NCBI RefSeq assembly: GCF_000745425.1
Contig: NZ_JQJH01000009.1
Location: 120,571-184,570 of the forward strand
Direction: 5' to 3'
From: Beijerinckia mobilis
GTDB lineage: Bacteria; Pseudomonadota; Alphaproteobacteria; Rhizobiales; Beijerinckiaceae
DNA: 64,000 bases
The notes under the pieces were generated by a model that had not been told where the DNA came from, made no database searches, and worked only from the letters and a program-made list of their open reading frames with translations. How positions within the stretch are numbered: position 1 is the first letter of the stretch; every line of letters begins with the position of its first letter. Shown piece after piece: positions 48,330 to 57,936 of the stretch. A program made the translations under genes and the position numbers.

Positions 48330-51137
48330 TCACAATTCTACGCCGCCGAAAAGTCGATAATGGCGGACGATGGCTTTCTCCGCTTCGAGAATGATCACCA
48401 GCAAGAGACCTGTTCCGATGATGAGGAGCCCATCACTAATGCCGATGGATGTCGTCGCAAATAGTGCATGCATGAACGGCGCATAAGTAAAAGCCAATTG
48501 CGCCGCGATGACCACCATCAGCGCAATGGTTATGCTCCTGGTTCCAAACAATCCCTGCAGAGTTATCGAGCTCCTGCGCAGATAACGGATATTGAACAGA
48601 TAGAAAATCTCGAAGACGACAATGGCATTGACGACCATGGTCCGAGCCAATTCCAGACTCTGGCCACGATCAAGCGCATGGAAAAAAATCCCGAGCGTGC
48701 CCACGGCAAACAGTAAGGAAACGAAACAGATTCGCCACACGAGAAATCGGGAAAGCAGCGGAGCATTCCGGCGCTTTGGTTGACGCTTCATGACATCCGG
48801 TTCGGAAGGTTCGAAGGCGAGGACAAGACCGAGCGTGACCGTCGTGATCAGATTGATCCAAAGAATCTGGGCCGGCGTCATTGGCATAACGAAACCGAAG
48901 AGAATGGCGGCGATGACCGCCAACGATTCCCCGGCATTGGTCGGTAATGTCCAGGCAATCACTTTTCGGATGTTGTCATAGACAGTCCGGCCTTCATGCA
49001 CCGCTGCGACGATCGAGACGAAATTTTCATCCATCAACACCATTTCGGCGGCTTGTTTCGCGGCTTCTGTTCCCTTCTGCCCCATGGCTATACCAACATC
49101 CGCCTGTTTCAAGGCGGGAGCATCGTTCACACCGTCACCCGTCATTGCGATCACCGCGCCGGACGATTGAAGCGCGCGGACAATTCGCAATTTATGTCCC
49201 GGGCTGGTGCGCGCAAACACATTGACCCGTTCGACCAAATCAACAAGCTGGTCATCCGGAACATTATCCAATTCGGCGCCTGTAACTACTTCCGGTCCAT
49301 CGTCCAGACCCAGCTGGCGCGCAATCGCACTGGCCGTTGCGGGGAGATCGCCGGTAATCATCTTCACTTTGATACCGGCCGAGCGGCACTCGGAGATCGC
49401 GTTTACGACCTCATCGCGGGGAGGATCGATAAAGCTGACGAGACCGAGAAAAGCGAGACCAGCATCGAGATCCGCAAAGGACAGGCGAGCCTCCGATAAG
49501 GGACAGGATTTTACCGCAAAAGCAAGGACACGCTCACCTTCGGAAGCCGCACGCGCGATGTGTTCGTTCCAATAGGCATGATCCAAAGGCCGTTCTATAT
49601 TGTCTGCCACTTGTATCGCGCACATCGAGAGAAGGCGCTCCGGCGCCCCCTTCACGAAAATCGAACATTTCCCTCCGTGGATTTTGTTGCGTGTCGCCAT
49701 GAAGCGATGCTGCGCATCGAAGGGAATTTCGTCCGAACGCAGATATTCGGCCCGCTCATGGTCAGCATCGATCCCCAATTTCATGGCGAGTGCGACGAGC
49801 GCGCCCTCCATCGGATCGCCATCGACAATCCAATGTCCATCATCGGCCCGGCGTAAATGGGCATCATTGCAAAGTACGGCAGCACGGACCAGCGGAGCTA
49901 CGGCTTCTTGCGCCGCAATATCATCCTCCCCCCTGTCCACGCTTATTCGCCCTTCCGGAACATAGCCGGATCCACTGACGAAAACAGTTCGTCCTGGGAC
50001 GATCATACGCCGCACCGTCATTTCATTGCGTGTCAGCGTTCCTGTCTTGTCTGAGCAGATGACCGACGTTGCACCGAGCGTTTCCACTGCCGGTAGGCGT
50101 CGAATGACCGCCTTGCGAGCCGCCATGCGCTGAACGCCAATCGCGAGGGTGATGGTAATAACTGCTGGCAGCCCTTCCGGGATTACGCCTACGGCAAGCG
50201 CGACGACAGCGATCAGCGCGTCTGGCCATGCATAACCACGAAAAAGCGTTGCAAAGGCAAAAATAGCAACCGATGCGGCGATCGAGATCCAGGTGAAAAT
50301 ACGGGCAAATTGGTTAATCTGTTGCAAAAGTGGTGTCGTAATCGGTTCGACACTCTCCATCATGCCACTGATACGGCCAAGTTCAGTGCGGGTTCCGGTT
50401 TCGACAACGACACCAATCCCCTGCCCCGCAGCCACGAGTGTTCCAGAGTACGCCATGCAGCTCCGGTCACCAAGCGGTGCGTCACGTTTCACCGCGCTTT
50501 CCTGTTTTTCCGCCGCAACGGACTCGCCCGTGAGCATGGCCTCGTCAATCAGTAAACCACGTGCATGTATCAACCGCAGATCAGCGGGGACACGATCTCC
50601 CGCCTCGATAAAAACGATATCCCCGCGAACGAGGTCCTCCACAGGAATGTTTACGTGACGATCATCCCGCAATGCGTGGGCATGCGGAGCAATCATCTCG
50701 CGGATAGCATTCAGTGCCTTCTCCGCTTTGTCTTCCTCGATATAGCCGATGATAGCGTTGATCGTGACGACAAATAAAATGACCGAAGCATCAATGACAT
50801 GGTCGAGGCTCCACGCTGCGACCGCCGCGATCAGAAGAAAATAGATTAGAACATTGTTGAATTGCGCCAGAAACCGCAAAATAGGATGTGTGCGTGGCGC
50901 AGAGGGGATTGAATTCGCGCCATATTTTGCCCACCTTGCCGCGGCTTCATTGCCGTCAAGGCCCGTCTTTGTCGTTTCAAGGGCACGGAGAATCCTTTCG
51001 ACCGATTCTGCATGCCATGCCGGATCCTGCCCCTCGCCCGCAATGGTCATCGCCTCCAAGGCTTTCACCTCGTCACCCATGCGCCGCTCCCCTCCCGCAC
51101 CGCAAAGCCGTTGGCTCTCCGTCATAGGTTCCGTCAA
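48330..51137 (-). CDS. Cation-transporting P-type ATPase (P2-like)
   Basis: A 935-residue membrane pump with an N-terminal cation-ATPase domain (residues about 40-110), actuator motif LTGESVAAEKQ, phosphorylation motif CSDKTGTLTRNEMTV, the P-domain TGDGVNDAPALKQADVGIAMG (in part) and the C-terminal six-helix domain. TM4 contains GVIPEGLPAVITI, typical of Ca2+- or Na+-type P2 ATPases; TM6 has NLITT where calcium pumps have NLVTD, so the ion is uncertain. The start may be at the Met of MGDEVKALE (about 51080) rather than 51137. It stands alone, convergent with the cytochrome gene. Confidence 0.92.
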   Translation of the reverse strand: MTEPMTESQRLCGAGGERRMGDEVKALEAMTIAGEGQDPAWHAESVERILRALETTKTGLDGNEAAARWAKYGANSIPSAPRTHPILRFLAQFNNVLIYFLLIAAVAAWSLDHVIDASVILFVVTINAIIGYIEEDKAEKALNAIREMIAPHAHALRDDRHVNIPVEDLVRGDIVFIEAGDRVPADLRLIHARGLLIDEAMLTGESVAAEKQESAVKRDAPLGDRSCMAYSGTLVAAGQGIGVVVETGTRTELGRISGMMESVEPITTPLLQQINQFARIFTWISIAASVAIFAFATLFRGYAWPDALIAVVALAVGVIPEGLPAVITITLAIGVQRMAARKAVIRRLPAVETLGATSVICSDKTGTLTRNEMTVRRMIVPGRTVFVSGSGYVPEGRISVDRGEDDIAAQEAVAPLVRAAVLCNDAHLRRADDGHWIVDGDPMEGALVALAMKLGIDADHERAEYLRSDEIPFDAQHRFMATRNKIHGGKCSIFVKGAPERLLSMCAIQVADNIERPLDHAYWNEHIARAASEGERVLAFAVKSCPLSEARLSFADLDAGLAFLGLVSFIDPPRDEVVNAISECRSAGIKVKMITGDLPATASAIARQLGLDDGPEVVTGAELDNVPDDQLVDLVERVNVFARTSPGHKLRIVRALQSSGAVIAMTGDGVNDAPALKQADVGIAMGQKGTEAAKQAAEMVLMDENFVSIVAAVHEGRTVYDNIRKVIAWTLPTNAGESLAVIAAILFGFVMPMTPAQILWINLITTVTLGLVLAFEPSEPDVMKRQPKRRNAPLLSRFLVWRICFVSLLFAVGTLGIFFHALDRGQSLELARTMVVNAIVVFEIFYLFNIRYLRRSSITLQGLFGTRSITIALMVVIAAQLAFTYAPFMHALFATTSIGISDGLLIIGTGLLLVIILEAEKAIVRHYRLFGGVEL

Positions 51138-51681
51138 TGCTTAACGATCGAAGCGCCGGAAAGATACTGCCAGCAAAAGATACGCAATGGCAGCCTTCGT
51201 CGGGTCACATCGATAATGACCACGCGTCATCAATGAGGATTTGGCTGATAGTTTCGCGTATTTAGCCCACCAAATGAGGCCCAAATTCCGAGAGAAACTC
51301 TTCCCGAGAGAATCACTGCCAATATGTCACGAATAACGAGATTTTGTCATAAACCCCCTGAATATGCTGACCAAAGCACTATTCACTGTTTCGTGGACAC
51401 ATGCTTGGAAACTGGAGCGAATTGTTTTAACCGCAAGAGGTTCTGATGTTGTCTCCATCAGCAATGCGGCACCGAAAGGATAAGCAGTTCCGAGCGGCAA
51501 TGCATTTCCTGCCTGAGACTGAGGAAAATGGTTTTAAGATTATTTCCAATATAACGGAAAATTAATCATATGGCGTTTGGGAATATGTATTTCCGCTTGA
51601 AGAATTGGGTCGTTGCCATGGTATCGTGAAATCTTCCGGCCTTTCAAACCATGCGGACAGCCGAATCTGGAGAATGAAATT
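51138..51681. other. Intergenic region between ATPase and patatin gene
   Basis: About 540 bases between divergent genes. No coding sequence, repeat or hairpin recognised. Confidence 0.5.
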
Positions 51682-52725
51682 ATGTCAGCGGAGATTGCAA
51701 AGGATGCACCAGTCGTAAAGCGCGCGGTGGCTCTCGCCCTGCAAGGTGGGGGTTCCCATGGCGCTTTCACCTGGGGTGTCCTTGACCGATTGCTCGAAGA
51801 GCCATGGTTTGACATTGAGGGTATTTCCGGCACGTCCGCAGGGGCGATGAATGCGGCCGTGGTTACCGACGGCTGGACGGATGGTGGTCATGCGGGAGCG
51901 CGCAAAGCGCTCGACAATTATTGGGGACGCGTTGCCGATGTGGCGCGATTCAGCCCGATCCAGAGAACGCCATTCGACAAACTAACCGGGAACTGGTCTC
52001 TCGACACCTCCCCAACATTTCTCTTTTTCGATTTCATGACGCGCGTCGTCTCTCCTTATGACATCAATCCAGGCGGATACAATCCGCTGAGTTCAATCCT
52101 CGCCGAATGCATCAATTTTGAAAGACTTTGTCAGTCCCCGGTCAAATTGTTCATCACCGCGACCAATGTGTGGACGGGGAGAGGGCGTGTATTTCGCAAC
52201 GCTGAACTCACACCGGATGTGCTCCTGGCCTCTGCCTGTCTACCGACTATGTTCCAGGCCGTGGAGATCGACGGCATCCCTTATTGGGACGGAGGTTTTG
52301 CCGGTAATCCGACACTCACGCCCCTTGTGCGCGATCTTCAGACCGATGACATCATTCTGGTGCAGATCAATCCACGCGAACGCAATGAAACACCTCGCAC
52401 TCCGGCGGAGATCCTCAATCGTCTGAATGAAATTTCCTTCAACTCGCCCTTGATGAAGGAATTACGCATGATAGCGCTGCTGCGAAACGCGAGCTCGAAA
52501 GATTCCAAGGAAACCGCTCATTGGGCCGCTTTGCGGCCTCACATCATCTGGACCGAGATGATGACAGAACTCAGCTATTCGTCAAAGCTGAATGCGGAAA
52601 GGGCCTTCGTCGAAATGCTGCGGGATGAAGGACGCAGAGCCGCGGATGGATTCCTGAGGATCCATAAAGACGATATCGGCGTGCGAGGAACAGTAGACTT
52701 GGACGTCCTGGCAAAGGAAGTCTGA
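51682..52725 (+). CDS. Patatin-like phospholipase
   Basis: A 347-residue hydrolase with the patatin catalytic dyad: oxyanion loop LALQGGGSHGAFTWGVLDRL, nucleophile Ser in GISGTSAGAMNA, and Asp in YWDGGFAGNP. Such proteins hydrolyse membrane lipids or storage esters; the loop order and KLFITATNV segment resemble the family also used for PHA or lipid turnover. The ATG at 51682 has GGAGA eight bases upstream. No signal peptide is seen. It lies 150 bases before the tiny ORF unit. Confidence 0.9.
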   Translation: MSAEIAKDAPVVKRAVALALQGGGSHGAFTWGVLDRLLEEPWFDIEGISGTSAGAMNAAVVTDGWTDGGHAGARKALDNYWGRVADVARFSPIQRTPFDKLTGNWSLDTSPTFLFFDFMTRVVSPYDINPGGYNPLSSILAECINFERLCQSPVKLFITATNVWTGRGRVFRNAELTPDVLLASACLPTMFQAVEIDGIPYWDGGFAGNPTLTPLVRDLQTDDIILVQINPRERNETPRTPAEILNRLNEISFNSPLMKELRMIALLRNASSKDSKETAHWAALRPHIIWTEMMTELSYSSKLNAERAFVEMLRDEGRRAADGFLRIHKDDIGVRGTVDLDVLAKEV

Positions 52726-52813
52726 GTCATCTAAGCGGAAGCGTGGCATCGTTTTTCACTTCATCGACGACGACCGCCGCGGGACGACACGGGGATGTGC
52801 TGACGAAATCAAT

Positions 52814-52841
52814 TTGCAAAACTCGATTAACCTGTTAGCAT
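52814..52841 (+). promoter_or_regulatory. Possible promoter of the tiny ORF unit
   Basis: TTGCAA (52814) and TAGCAT (52836) are separated by 16 bases and lie about 35-60 bases upstream of the GTG start. Four of six -10 bases match. A short 5' leader would fit a transcript of about 180 nt. Confidence 0.35.
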
Positions 52842-52861
52842 TCTTGAAGCGTCAACAATCG

Positions 52862-52874
52862 AAAGGAGGTGATC
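52862..52874 (+). promoter_or_regulatory. Near-complete anti-Shine-Dalgarno complement
   Basis: AAAGGAGGTGATC is the exact complement of the 13 terminal bases of 16S rRNA 3' end sequence GATCACCTCCTTT. It lies two bases before the GTG start of a 22-codon ORF, with GGAGG seven bases from it. Confidence 0.85.
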
Positions 52875-52876
52875 AA

Positions 52877-52945
52877 GTGTCTCATTGTCTGAAATCGCGG
52901 ACCCGGACCTTGGATCATGCCTTCTTGGAAGCTTTCAGCTTCTAA
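52877..52945 (+). CDS. 22-codon ORF with extreme ribosome binding site
   Basis: A GTG-started reading frame of 22 codons, beginning VSHCLKSRTR and ending AFLEAFSF before TAA. It is basic in the middle (Lys, two Arg) and aromatic at the end, with no signal peptide or membrane segment. The 13-base complement to 16S rRNA upstream is stronger than for any other gene in the window, and a strong intrinsic terminator follows. It could be a leader peptide, a free small protein, or a ribosome-capturing RNA; no target gene follows on the plus strand within reach of the terminator. I do not know a named family for it, though I have an unverified impression that it recurs in Rhizobiales. Confidence 0.6.
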   Translation: MSHCLKSRTRTLDHAFLEAFSF

Positions 52946-52983
52946 GCCGTCATTCCGGGATCGCTGACCGCGATCCGACAATG

Positions 52984-53029
52984 GAAAGACCGCTTCCCGC
53001 CTAAACAGGCAGGAGCGGTCTTTCTTTTT
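52984..53029 (+). terminator. Strong rho-independent terminator of the tiny ORF unit
   Basis: GAAAGACCGCT pairs with AGCGGTCTTTC (11 pairs) with an inner GCCT/AGGC hairpin, followed by five T residues. It ends 9 bases before the stop of the minus-strand lysozyme gene and may act for both. Confidence 0.9.
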
Positions 53030-53037
53030 CTAACGGC

Positions 53038-54144
53038 TTATCTTGCTGCGACCGAACGTGACGTCTCTAAAGGCGGAAGTGGCGTGGGCGACGGGATCAA
53101 GCCAGCGGGTATAGGCGCAGCGACCGCGCCGGTCAGCGGTATTTTGGAACTGCTCGCGACCTTATTACCACTCACACTATTCCCTTGCGCATGGACCGGC
53201 TGAAACGCACCTGCCGGGCTGACACTGGCAGCTATAGGGGCCACCGGTGCTTGCACTTTCACGCCCGCAACAACGGCAGATTGTGGCGCACCATTCGGTA
53301 ACGACGGATTGACCGGCGCTGGTAATTGCTCGGCTACAGGTTGAGCGGACGGCTTGTGGATCGAAGCGGTTGTCGTCACAGGCTGGGGTTGATGCATGTC
53401 GGAAGGTCTGAGCCAGGCCAGCCAATCACGCGCGGAACCATTAAAAGTATTGCGATCGACGAATCCATGGATTCCCGGCACTCGGGCTTCCGCCGTATGC
53501 TGCCAGAAATGCCAACGCCGGTTGCCGTATTTGACCGAAGGATGATATTTGACGCTGCGGACCCAGATCGGATAATCGGTGAACTCATTCACCATGACGT
53601 CGCGGTGGAAATCGACCGAAGTATAAATTACCGGCCGTTTGCCATAGGCGCGCTCCATGGCCGCGAGGATCGTGCGCATCTGCGCCTGAGCCAACTCGCG
53701 CGGGATCTTCTTCGGACAAGTCTTCGAAGTGCCGTTCCATTCGACATCAAGAACAGGTGGCAGCGCATCCGGATCATGCGGCACATTGGCTAGGAACCAC
53801 GACGCCTGCTCATGGCCCGGTCGGCACCAGTAAGCGAAATGATAGGCTCCGCGCTTGATGCCCGCCGCCTTGGCCTCCTGCCAATTTTGATGGAATTTGC
53901 TGTCGAGATGGTCCCCGCCTTCGGTCGCCTTGATCCAGGCGAATTTCACGCCGCTCGCGCGCACCGCATTCCAGTCGATATCACCTTGATATTTCGAGAC
54001 ATCGATGCCGAAAATCTCGTAATCGGTGGCGCGGGGATAGGGATCGACACCAGTGACACGCCCGCCGCACCCGGAGAGACCGAGTGCAAACATGAAAGCG
54101 ACCACGGCGAGAAGGGGCGAGGGGCGCAAGGTGATCATGGGCAC
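53038..54144 (-). CDS. GH25 family lysozyme, lipoprotein
   Basis: A 368-residue protein with a lipobox (LGLSGCGG, Cys near residue 26) after a hydrophobic signal. The glycoside hydrolase 25 domain follows: GIDVSKYQGDIDW with catalytic Asp, WIKATEGGDHLDSKFHQNW (in part), LDVEWNG with Glu, and YTSVDFHRDVM. It would cut peptidoglycan between MurNAc and GlcNAc in the periplasm. A Pro/Ala/Ser-rich tail of about 110 residues has no domain features. The Met at 54138 may be used instead of the first. Confidence 0.9.
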   Translation of the reverse strand: MPMITLRPSPLLAVVAFMFALGLSGCGGRVTGVDPYPRATDYEIFGIDVSKYQGDIDWNAVRASGVKFAWIKATEGGDHLDSKFHQNWQEAKAAGIKRGAYHFAYWCRPGHEQASWFLANVPHDPDALPPVLDVEWNGTSKTCPKKIPRELAQAQMRTILAAMERAYGKRPVIYTSVDFHRDVMVNEFTDYPIWVRSVKYHPSVKYGNRRWHFWQHTAEARVPGIHGFVDRNTFNGSARDWLAWLRPSDMHQPQPVTTTASIHKPSAQPVAEQLPAPVNPSLPNGAPQSAVVAGVKVQAPVAPIAASVSPAGAFQPVHAQGNSVSGNKVASSSKIPLTGAVAAPIPAGLIPSPTPLPPLETSRSVAAR

Positions 54145-54565
54145 ACGAAAGCCTGAGAGAGACGCTGACAGACCTTTGGATGAAAGCGTCGAATTCCTTC
54201 TTTTGTGTTAAGGATGCCGAAAGACACATGAGGCCAAATGCACCCTTTTGGGGCAGCCGATGCGAAACGATCCCCGATTGTTACGGCGTGACGTGCCAGG
54301 CGCATCAGCATGGTCCCATGATCAGGTGGTTCTTGTTCCGATTATCGTCATGCCGATCCACTCAACACGGCAACGAATTTCCACAGCTATCGTCGCCTGA
54401 TCCTTTGCAGAAGAAAAGGGCAAAAATTTTTCAGAACGCATGGATCGTTTCAACTATCCATAGACATCGCGGATGCATTATGGCGGCGTCATATACCCGA
54501 TGGCGAAACAGGTTATGATTTTTTCTGATTCGCATGGATCACGCCAAGGCAGGAGATGAAAGTCG
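54145..54565. other. Intergenic region upstream of the ABC transporter
   Basis: About 420 bases with no supported gene; it holds promoters of the two divergent genes, none clearly recognised. Confidence 0.5.
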
Positions 54566-56302
54566 ATGTTCTCCCGATTTGTGTCTTTTGCCTATCTTGA
54601 TCGGGGTGTTCGCCCCAATCCTTATGATTTCGCGGCTTTCATCCTTCTTCTATCGGCTTTTGTCGCATTGGCCTATGGCTCGCGCGGATTGACGCTTCCA
54701 CTCAGCGCGCCAGAAGCGACCGCCATTACACTGGATTACGCCGCCCTACCCTATTATGCTTTGCGTACCACATTGCGCATGTTTGCGGCGATGGGCGCTT
54801 CCCTGGTTTTTACTTTTATCTACGCGACGCTGGCGGCAAAAAGCCGGCGCGCGGAGCTGGTTTTGATCCCTTTGCTCGACATCCTGCAATCGGTGCCGAT
54901 CCTCGGGTTTCTATCCTTCACGGTCACCTTTTTCCTGCAGCTTTTTCCAGGTTCGATGCTTGGCGCGGAATGCGCCGCAGTTTTCGCTATTTTTACCTCT
55001 CAGGCCTGGAATATGGCCTTCTCCTTCTATCAATCCCTGCGCAACCTGCCGCGCGATCTCGTCGAAGTCTCGAATGGCTTTCACCTCTCGCCCTGGCAGA
55101 AGTTCTGGCAGCTCGAGACGCCCTTCGCCATGCCGTCGCTGATCTGGAACATGATGATGTCCATGTCGGGTGGCTGGTTCTTCGTCGTCGCCTCAGAGGC
55201 GATTTCAGTCGGCAACACGACCATCAAACTCCCCGGTATCGGGTCCTATCTCGCGCAAGCCATCGAAATGCGCCGCATTGACGCGGTCGTTGCAGCCGTC
55301 GCGACGATGGCGATCGTCATCCTTCTTTACGATCAATTCCTGTTTCGCCCGCTGGTCGTCTTCGGCGGCAAGTTCCGGGTCGAGCTTTCCGCCAGCCAGA
55401 CCAAGGAACATTCCTGGGTTGCCGATCTTTTCAGCCGCACCCGCTGGCTCAGTGCGATCATGACCGTTCCAGTCGAATTTTTATCGAGTCTCGCTCTGTT
55501 ACGTCTCGAACCGGGATTCCTCCGGCCCAAGGCCACAGACAAGCACGAACATCCCAGCCGCGTCCTTGATTTATTGTGGATATCGGTCCTGGCGCTAGGC
55601 TCCCTGCTGGCGCTGCGCTATGTCATCGCCTTCATCGGCAATAATCTGACATTCGACGACATTCGCGAGAGCGTCATCCTTACCAGTTTCACGATGATCC
55701 GTGTCATCGTGCTGATGGTGCTTGCGACAATCGTCTGGGTGCCTGTCGGTGTCTATATAGGATTGCGGCCGACCCTCGCGGAAAAAGTTCAGCCGCTGAC
55801 ACAATTCCTGGCGGCCTTTCCGGCCAATGTCGTCTTCCCCATCGCCGTCGTGCTGATTGTCCGTTATCAGCTTAATCCAGATATATGGTTGAGTTTTCTT
55901 ATTATTTTCGGCACGCAATGGTATATTCTGTTCAATGTGATTGCTGGCACGACAGCCTTTCCCAACGATCTCAAGGAGGCTGCCAGGGCTTTCGGCATCA
56001 AGGGATGGCATTGGTGGATTTCGGTGATCCTGCCAGGCATTTTCCCTTATTACGTCACTGGCGCGTTGACGGCTTCCGGAGGTTCGTGGAACGCGGCAAT
56101 CGTGGCGGAATATGTCAAATGGGGTGATGTCACCATCGCCGCGCATGGAATTGGCGCTTACATTTCCGAGGCAACTGTTGCTGGAGACTATCCGCGGATT
56201 GTGCTCGGTGTCGGCGTCATGGCGATTTTCGTAATTTTGTTCAACCGGCTCCTGTGGAGGCCATTGTTCGGCCTTGCCGAGCGTCGGCTCAGACTGGATT
56301 GA
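54566..56302 (+). CDS. NitT/TauT-type ABC permease, two permease domains in one chain
   Basis: A 578-residue protein in which two ABC permease domains are fused. Each half has the EAA-type cytoplasmic loop: LPRDLVEVSNGFHLSPWQKFWQLETPFAMPSL (in part) in the first, and FPNDLKEAARAFGIKGWHWWISVILPG in the second. The domains are joined near residue 300 by a soluble linker. The NitT/TauT family imports nitrate, sulfonates, taurine or thiamine precursors; the fused form is frequent in Rhizobiales. It is followed by its ATPase gene ten bases on; no periplasmic binding protein gene is adjacent. Confidence 0.88.
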   Translation: MFSRFVSFAYLDRGVRPNPYDFAAFILLLSAFVALAYGSRGLTLPLSAPEATAITLDYAALPYYALRTTLRMFAAMGASLVFTFIYATLAAKSRRAELVLIPLLDILQSVPILGFLSFTVTFFLQLFPGSMLGAECAAVFAIFTSQAWNMAFSFYQSLRNLPRDLVEVSNGFHLSPWQKFWQLETPFAMPSLIWNMMMSMSGGWFFVVASEAISVGNTTIKLPGIGSYLAQAIEMRRIDAVVAAVATMAIVILLYDQFLFRPLVVFGGKFRVELSASQTKEHSWVADLFSRTRWLSAIMTVPVEFLSSLALLRLEPGFLRPKATDKHEHPSRVLDLLWISVLALGSLLALRYVIAFIGNNLTFDDIRESVILTSFTMIRVIVLMVLATIVWVPVGVYIGLRPTLAEKVQPLTQFLAAFPANVVFPIAVVLIVRYQLNPDIWLSFLIIFGTQWYILFNVIAGTTAFPNDLKEAARAFGIKGWHWWISVILPGIFPYYVTGALTASGGSWNAAIVAEYVKWGDVTIAAHGIGAYISEATVAGDYPRIVLGVGVMAIFVILFNRLLWRPLFGLAERRLRLD

Positions 56303-56312
56303 GAGGCATATC

Positions 56313-57689
56313 ATGGTGGAAACGCGCGCGAATGCATTTCAATCGTCCAATCAATCCTCCCAGGCGCCGGTACAGACCAGGCCGGAAACGCCAAAAATTC
56401 TCGTCGAGGCCAAGAACATCTGCCAGTCCTACCGGACCGGCTCCGGCGAAACCGGGCCAATGGTGCTCGACCACGTTTCCCTCACCCTTCATGAAGGGGA
56501 AATCATTGGGCTTCTCGGACGGTCCGGCTCCGGCAAATCGTCCTTGCTGCGCATCATCTCCGGTCTTGTGCAGCCGGCGGCTGGTTCCCTCACCTATCTT
56601 GGCGAGCCGGTCACCGGGCCTGTCGATGGTGTTGCCATCGTTTTTCAGAGTTTTGCGCTTTTTCCCTGGCTATCTGTCCTTGCCAATGTCGAACTTGGGC
56701 TGCGCGCGCGCAAGGTGGGGCGTGAGGAAGCCCGTGCGCGCGCTTTGAAAGCCATTGACCTGATCGGCCTCGATGGTTTCGAATCCGCCTATCCCAAGGA
56801 ATTGTCCGGCGGCATGCGCCAGCGCGTCGGCTTTGCGCGTGCGCTGGTCGTCGATCCGAACATTCTGTTGATGGACGAGCCATTTTCCGCGCTCGACGTT
56901 CTCACCGCAGAAACCTTGCGCACGGATCTGCTCGATCTTTGGGTGGAGAGCCGTCTACCCATCAAATCGATCCTGATGGTCACACATAATATCGAGGAGG
57001 CGGTGTTGATGTGTAACCGCATCGTCGTGCTCTCCTCCAATCCCGGCCGCATCAGTGCCGAAATCCCGGTGACCCTGCCGCATCCCCGCAACAGGCTTGA
57101 TCCGGAATTCCGGCAGCTCGTCGATAAGATTTACGCCTTGATGACGAAACGGCCAGAGCCCGCGCCGCCAGGCCGTGAGCCCGTCCAGCCAACGCATACG
57201 CTCGCGATGTCCTTGCCTATCATCTCCACCAATACGCTTGCCGGTATGATCGAGGAGATCGCCGCCGACCCTTACAATGGCTCAGCCCCGCTGCCGGAAC
57301 TTGCCGACAGTCTGCAAATGGAAATCGACGATCTCTTTCCCGTGGGCGAGACCTTACAGCTCCTGCATTTCGCTGAACTGGGCGATGGCGCTATCAGATT
57401 GACACCACAGGGTTTGCGCTTCGCCGATGAGGAAGTCGACGTTCGTAAACAATTGTTTGGCGCTCATCTTCTCGCCCATGTCCCGCTCGCGGCCCATATC
57501 AAGGCAGTTCTCGATGAACGTCAGAACCATCGCGCAAGAGCGAGCCGCTTCCTTGAGGAACTCGAGGATTACATGTCGGACGATTATGCGGAACAGACTC
57601 TGAAGAGCGTCATCAACTGGGGACGCTACGGTGAATTGTTTGCCTATGACGAGAATTCAGCGACATTCAGCCTTGAAGATCCACATTGA
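56313..57689 (+). CDS. NitT/TauT-type ABC ATPase with C-terminal AAA-associated domain
   Basis: A 458-residue protein: ABC ATPase with Walker A GRSGSGKSSLLRI, Q-loop VFQSFALFPWLSV, signature LSGGMRQRVGFARAL, Walker B LLMDEPFSALD and the H-loop VTHNIEEAV. After about residue 275 comes a region of the AAA-associated C-terminal type (ISTNTLAGMIEEIAADPYNG through a helical RASRFLEELEDYMSDDYAEQTLK, in part), which may sense substrate or bind a partner. The start at 56313 follows a GAGAGG site. It lacks the binding protein expected for an importer. Confidence 0.88.
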   Translation: MVETRANAFQSSNQSSQAPVQTRPETPKILVEAKNICQSYRTGSGETGPMVLDHVSLTLHEGEIIGLLGRSGSGKSSLLRIISGLVQPAAGSLTYLGEPVTGPVDGVAIVFQSFALFPWLSVLANVELGLRARKVGREEARARALKAIDLIGLDGFESAYPKELSGGMRQRVGFARALVVDPNILLMDEPFSALDVLTAETLRTDLLDLWVESRLPIKSILMVTHNIEEAVLMCNRIVVLSSNPGRISAEIPVTLPHPRNRLDPEFRQLVDKIYALMTKRPEPAPPGREPVQPTHTLAMSLPIISTNTLAGMIEEIAADPYNGSAPLPELADSLQMEIDDLFPVGETLQLLHFAELGDGAIRLTPQGLRFADEEVDVRKQLFGAHLLAHVPLAAHIKAVLDERQNHRARASRFLEELEDYMSDDYAEQTLKSVINWGRYGELFAYDENSATFSLEDPH

Positions 57690-57759
57690 TCGCGGAGAGA
57701 CTGGAAACTTGATGATCTTTTGGATTCGATTGGCACGTTTTTGGGGAAGAATCAGCGCC

Positions 57760-57936
57760 ATGAGAGCTCGGTTTCGTCTTTCCAATCTGATCCTAGCCGA
57801 GTGAAACGTCAAAGCCGTGCATCCGGATATCGACACGATCGTCATCGCCGCACATGGCCAGTCGCCAGATTGCGCTTGTCCCCAATGCGGTACGGCCTCC
57901 CGTCGTGTTCATAGCCGCTCGGATTGGTGGTGCTAG
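57760..57936 (+). pseudogene. ISL3-type transposase N-terminal remnant
   Basis: Reading from the ATG at 57760 gives RFRLSNLILAE, an in-frame TGA, then KAVHPDIDTIVIAAHG and the zinc-finger CACPQCGTASRRVHSRS, ending at a TAG. The CPxCGxxSRRVHSR pattern is that of ISL3-family transposase N-termini. The remaining catalytic domain is missing and the sequence is interrupted, so it is a relic. Confidence 0.65.

Larger units (their letters stand above)
52848..53029 (+). ncRNA. Candidate small transcript carrying the 22-codon ORF
   Basis: A possible promoter, the perfect Shine-Dalgarno, the short ORF, a 7-bp hairpin (52958-52976) and a strong terminator form a self-contained unit of about 180 nt between two longer genes. 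The 5' end is a guess from the promoter-like sequence. Confidence 0.4.
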
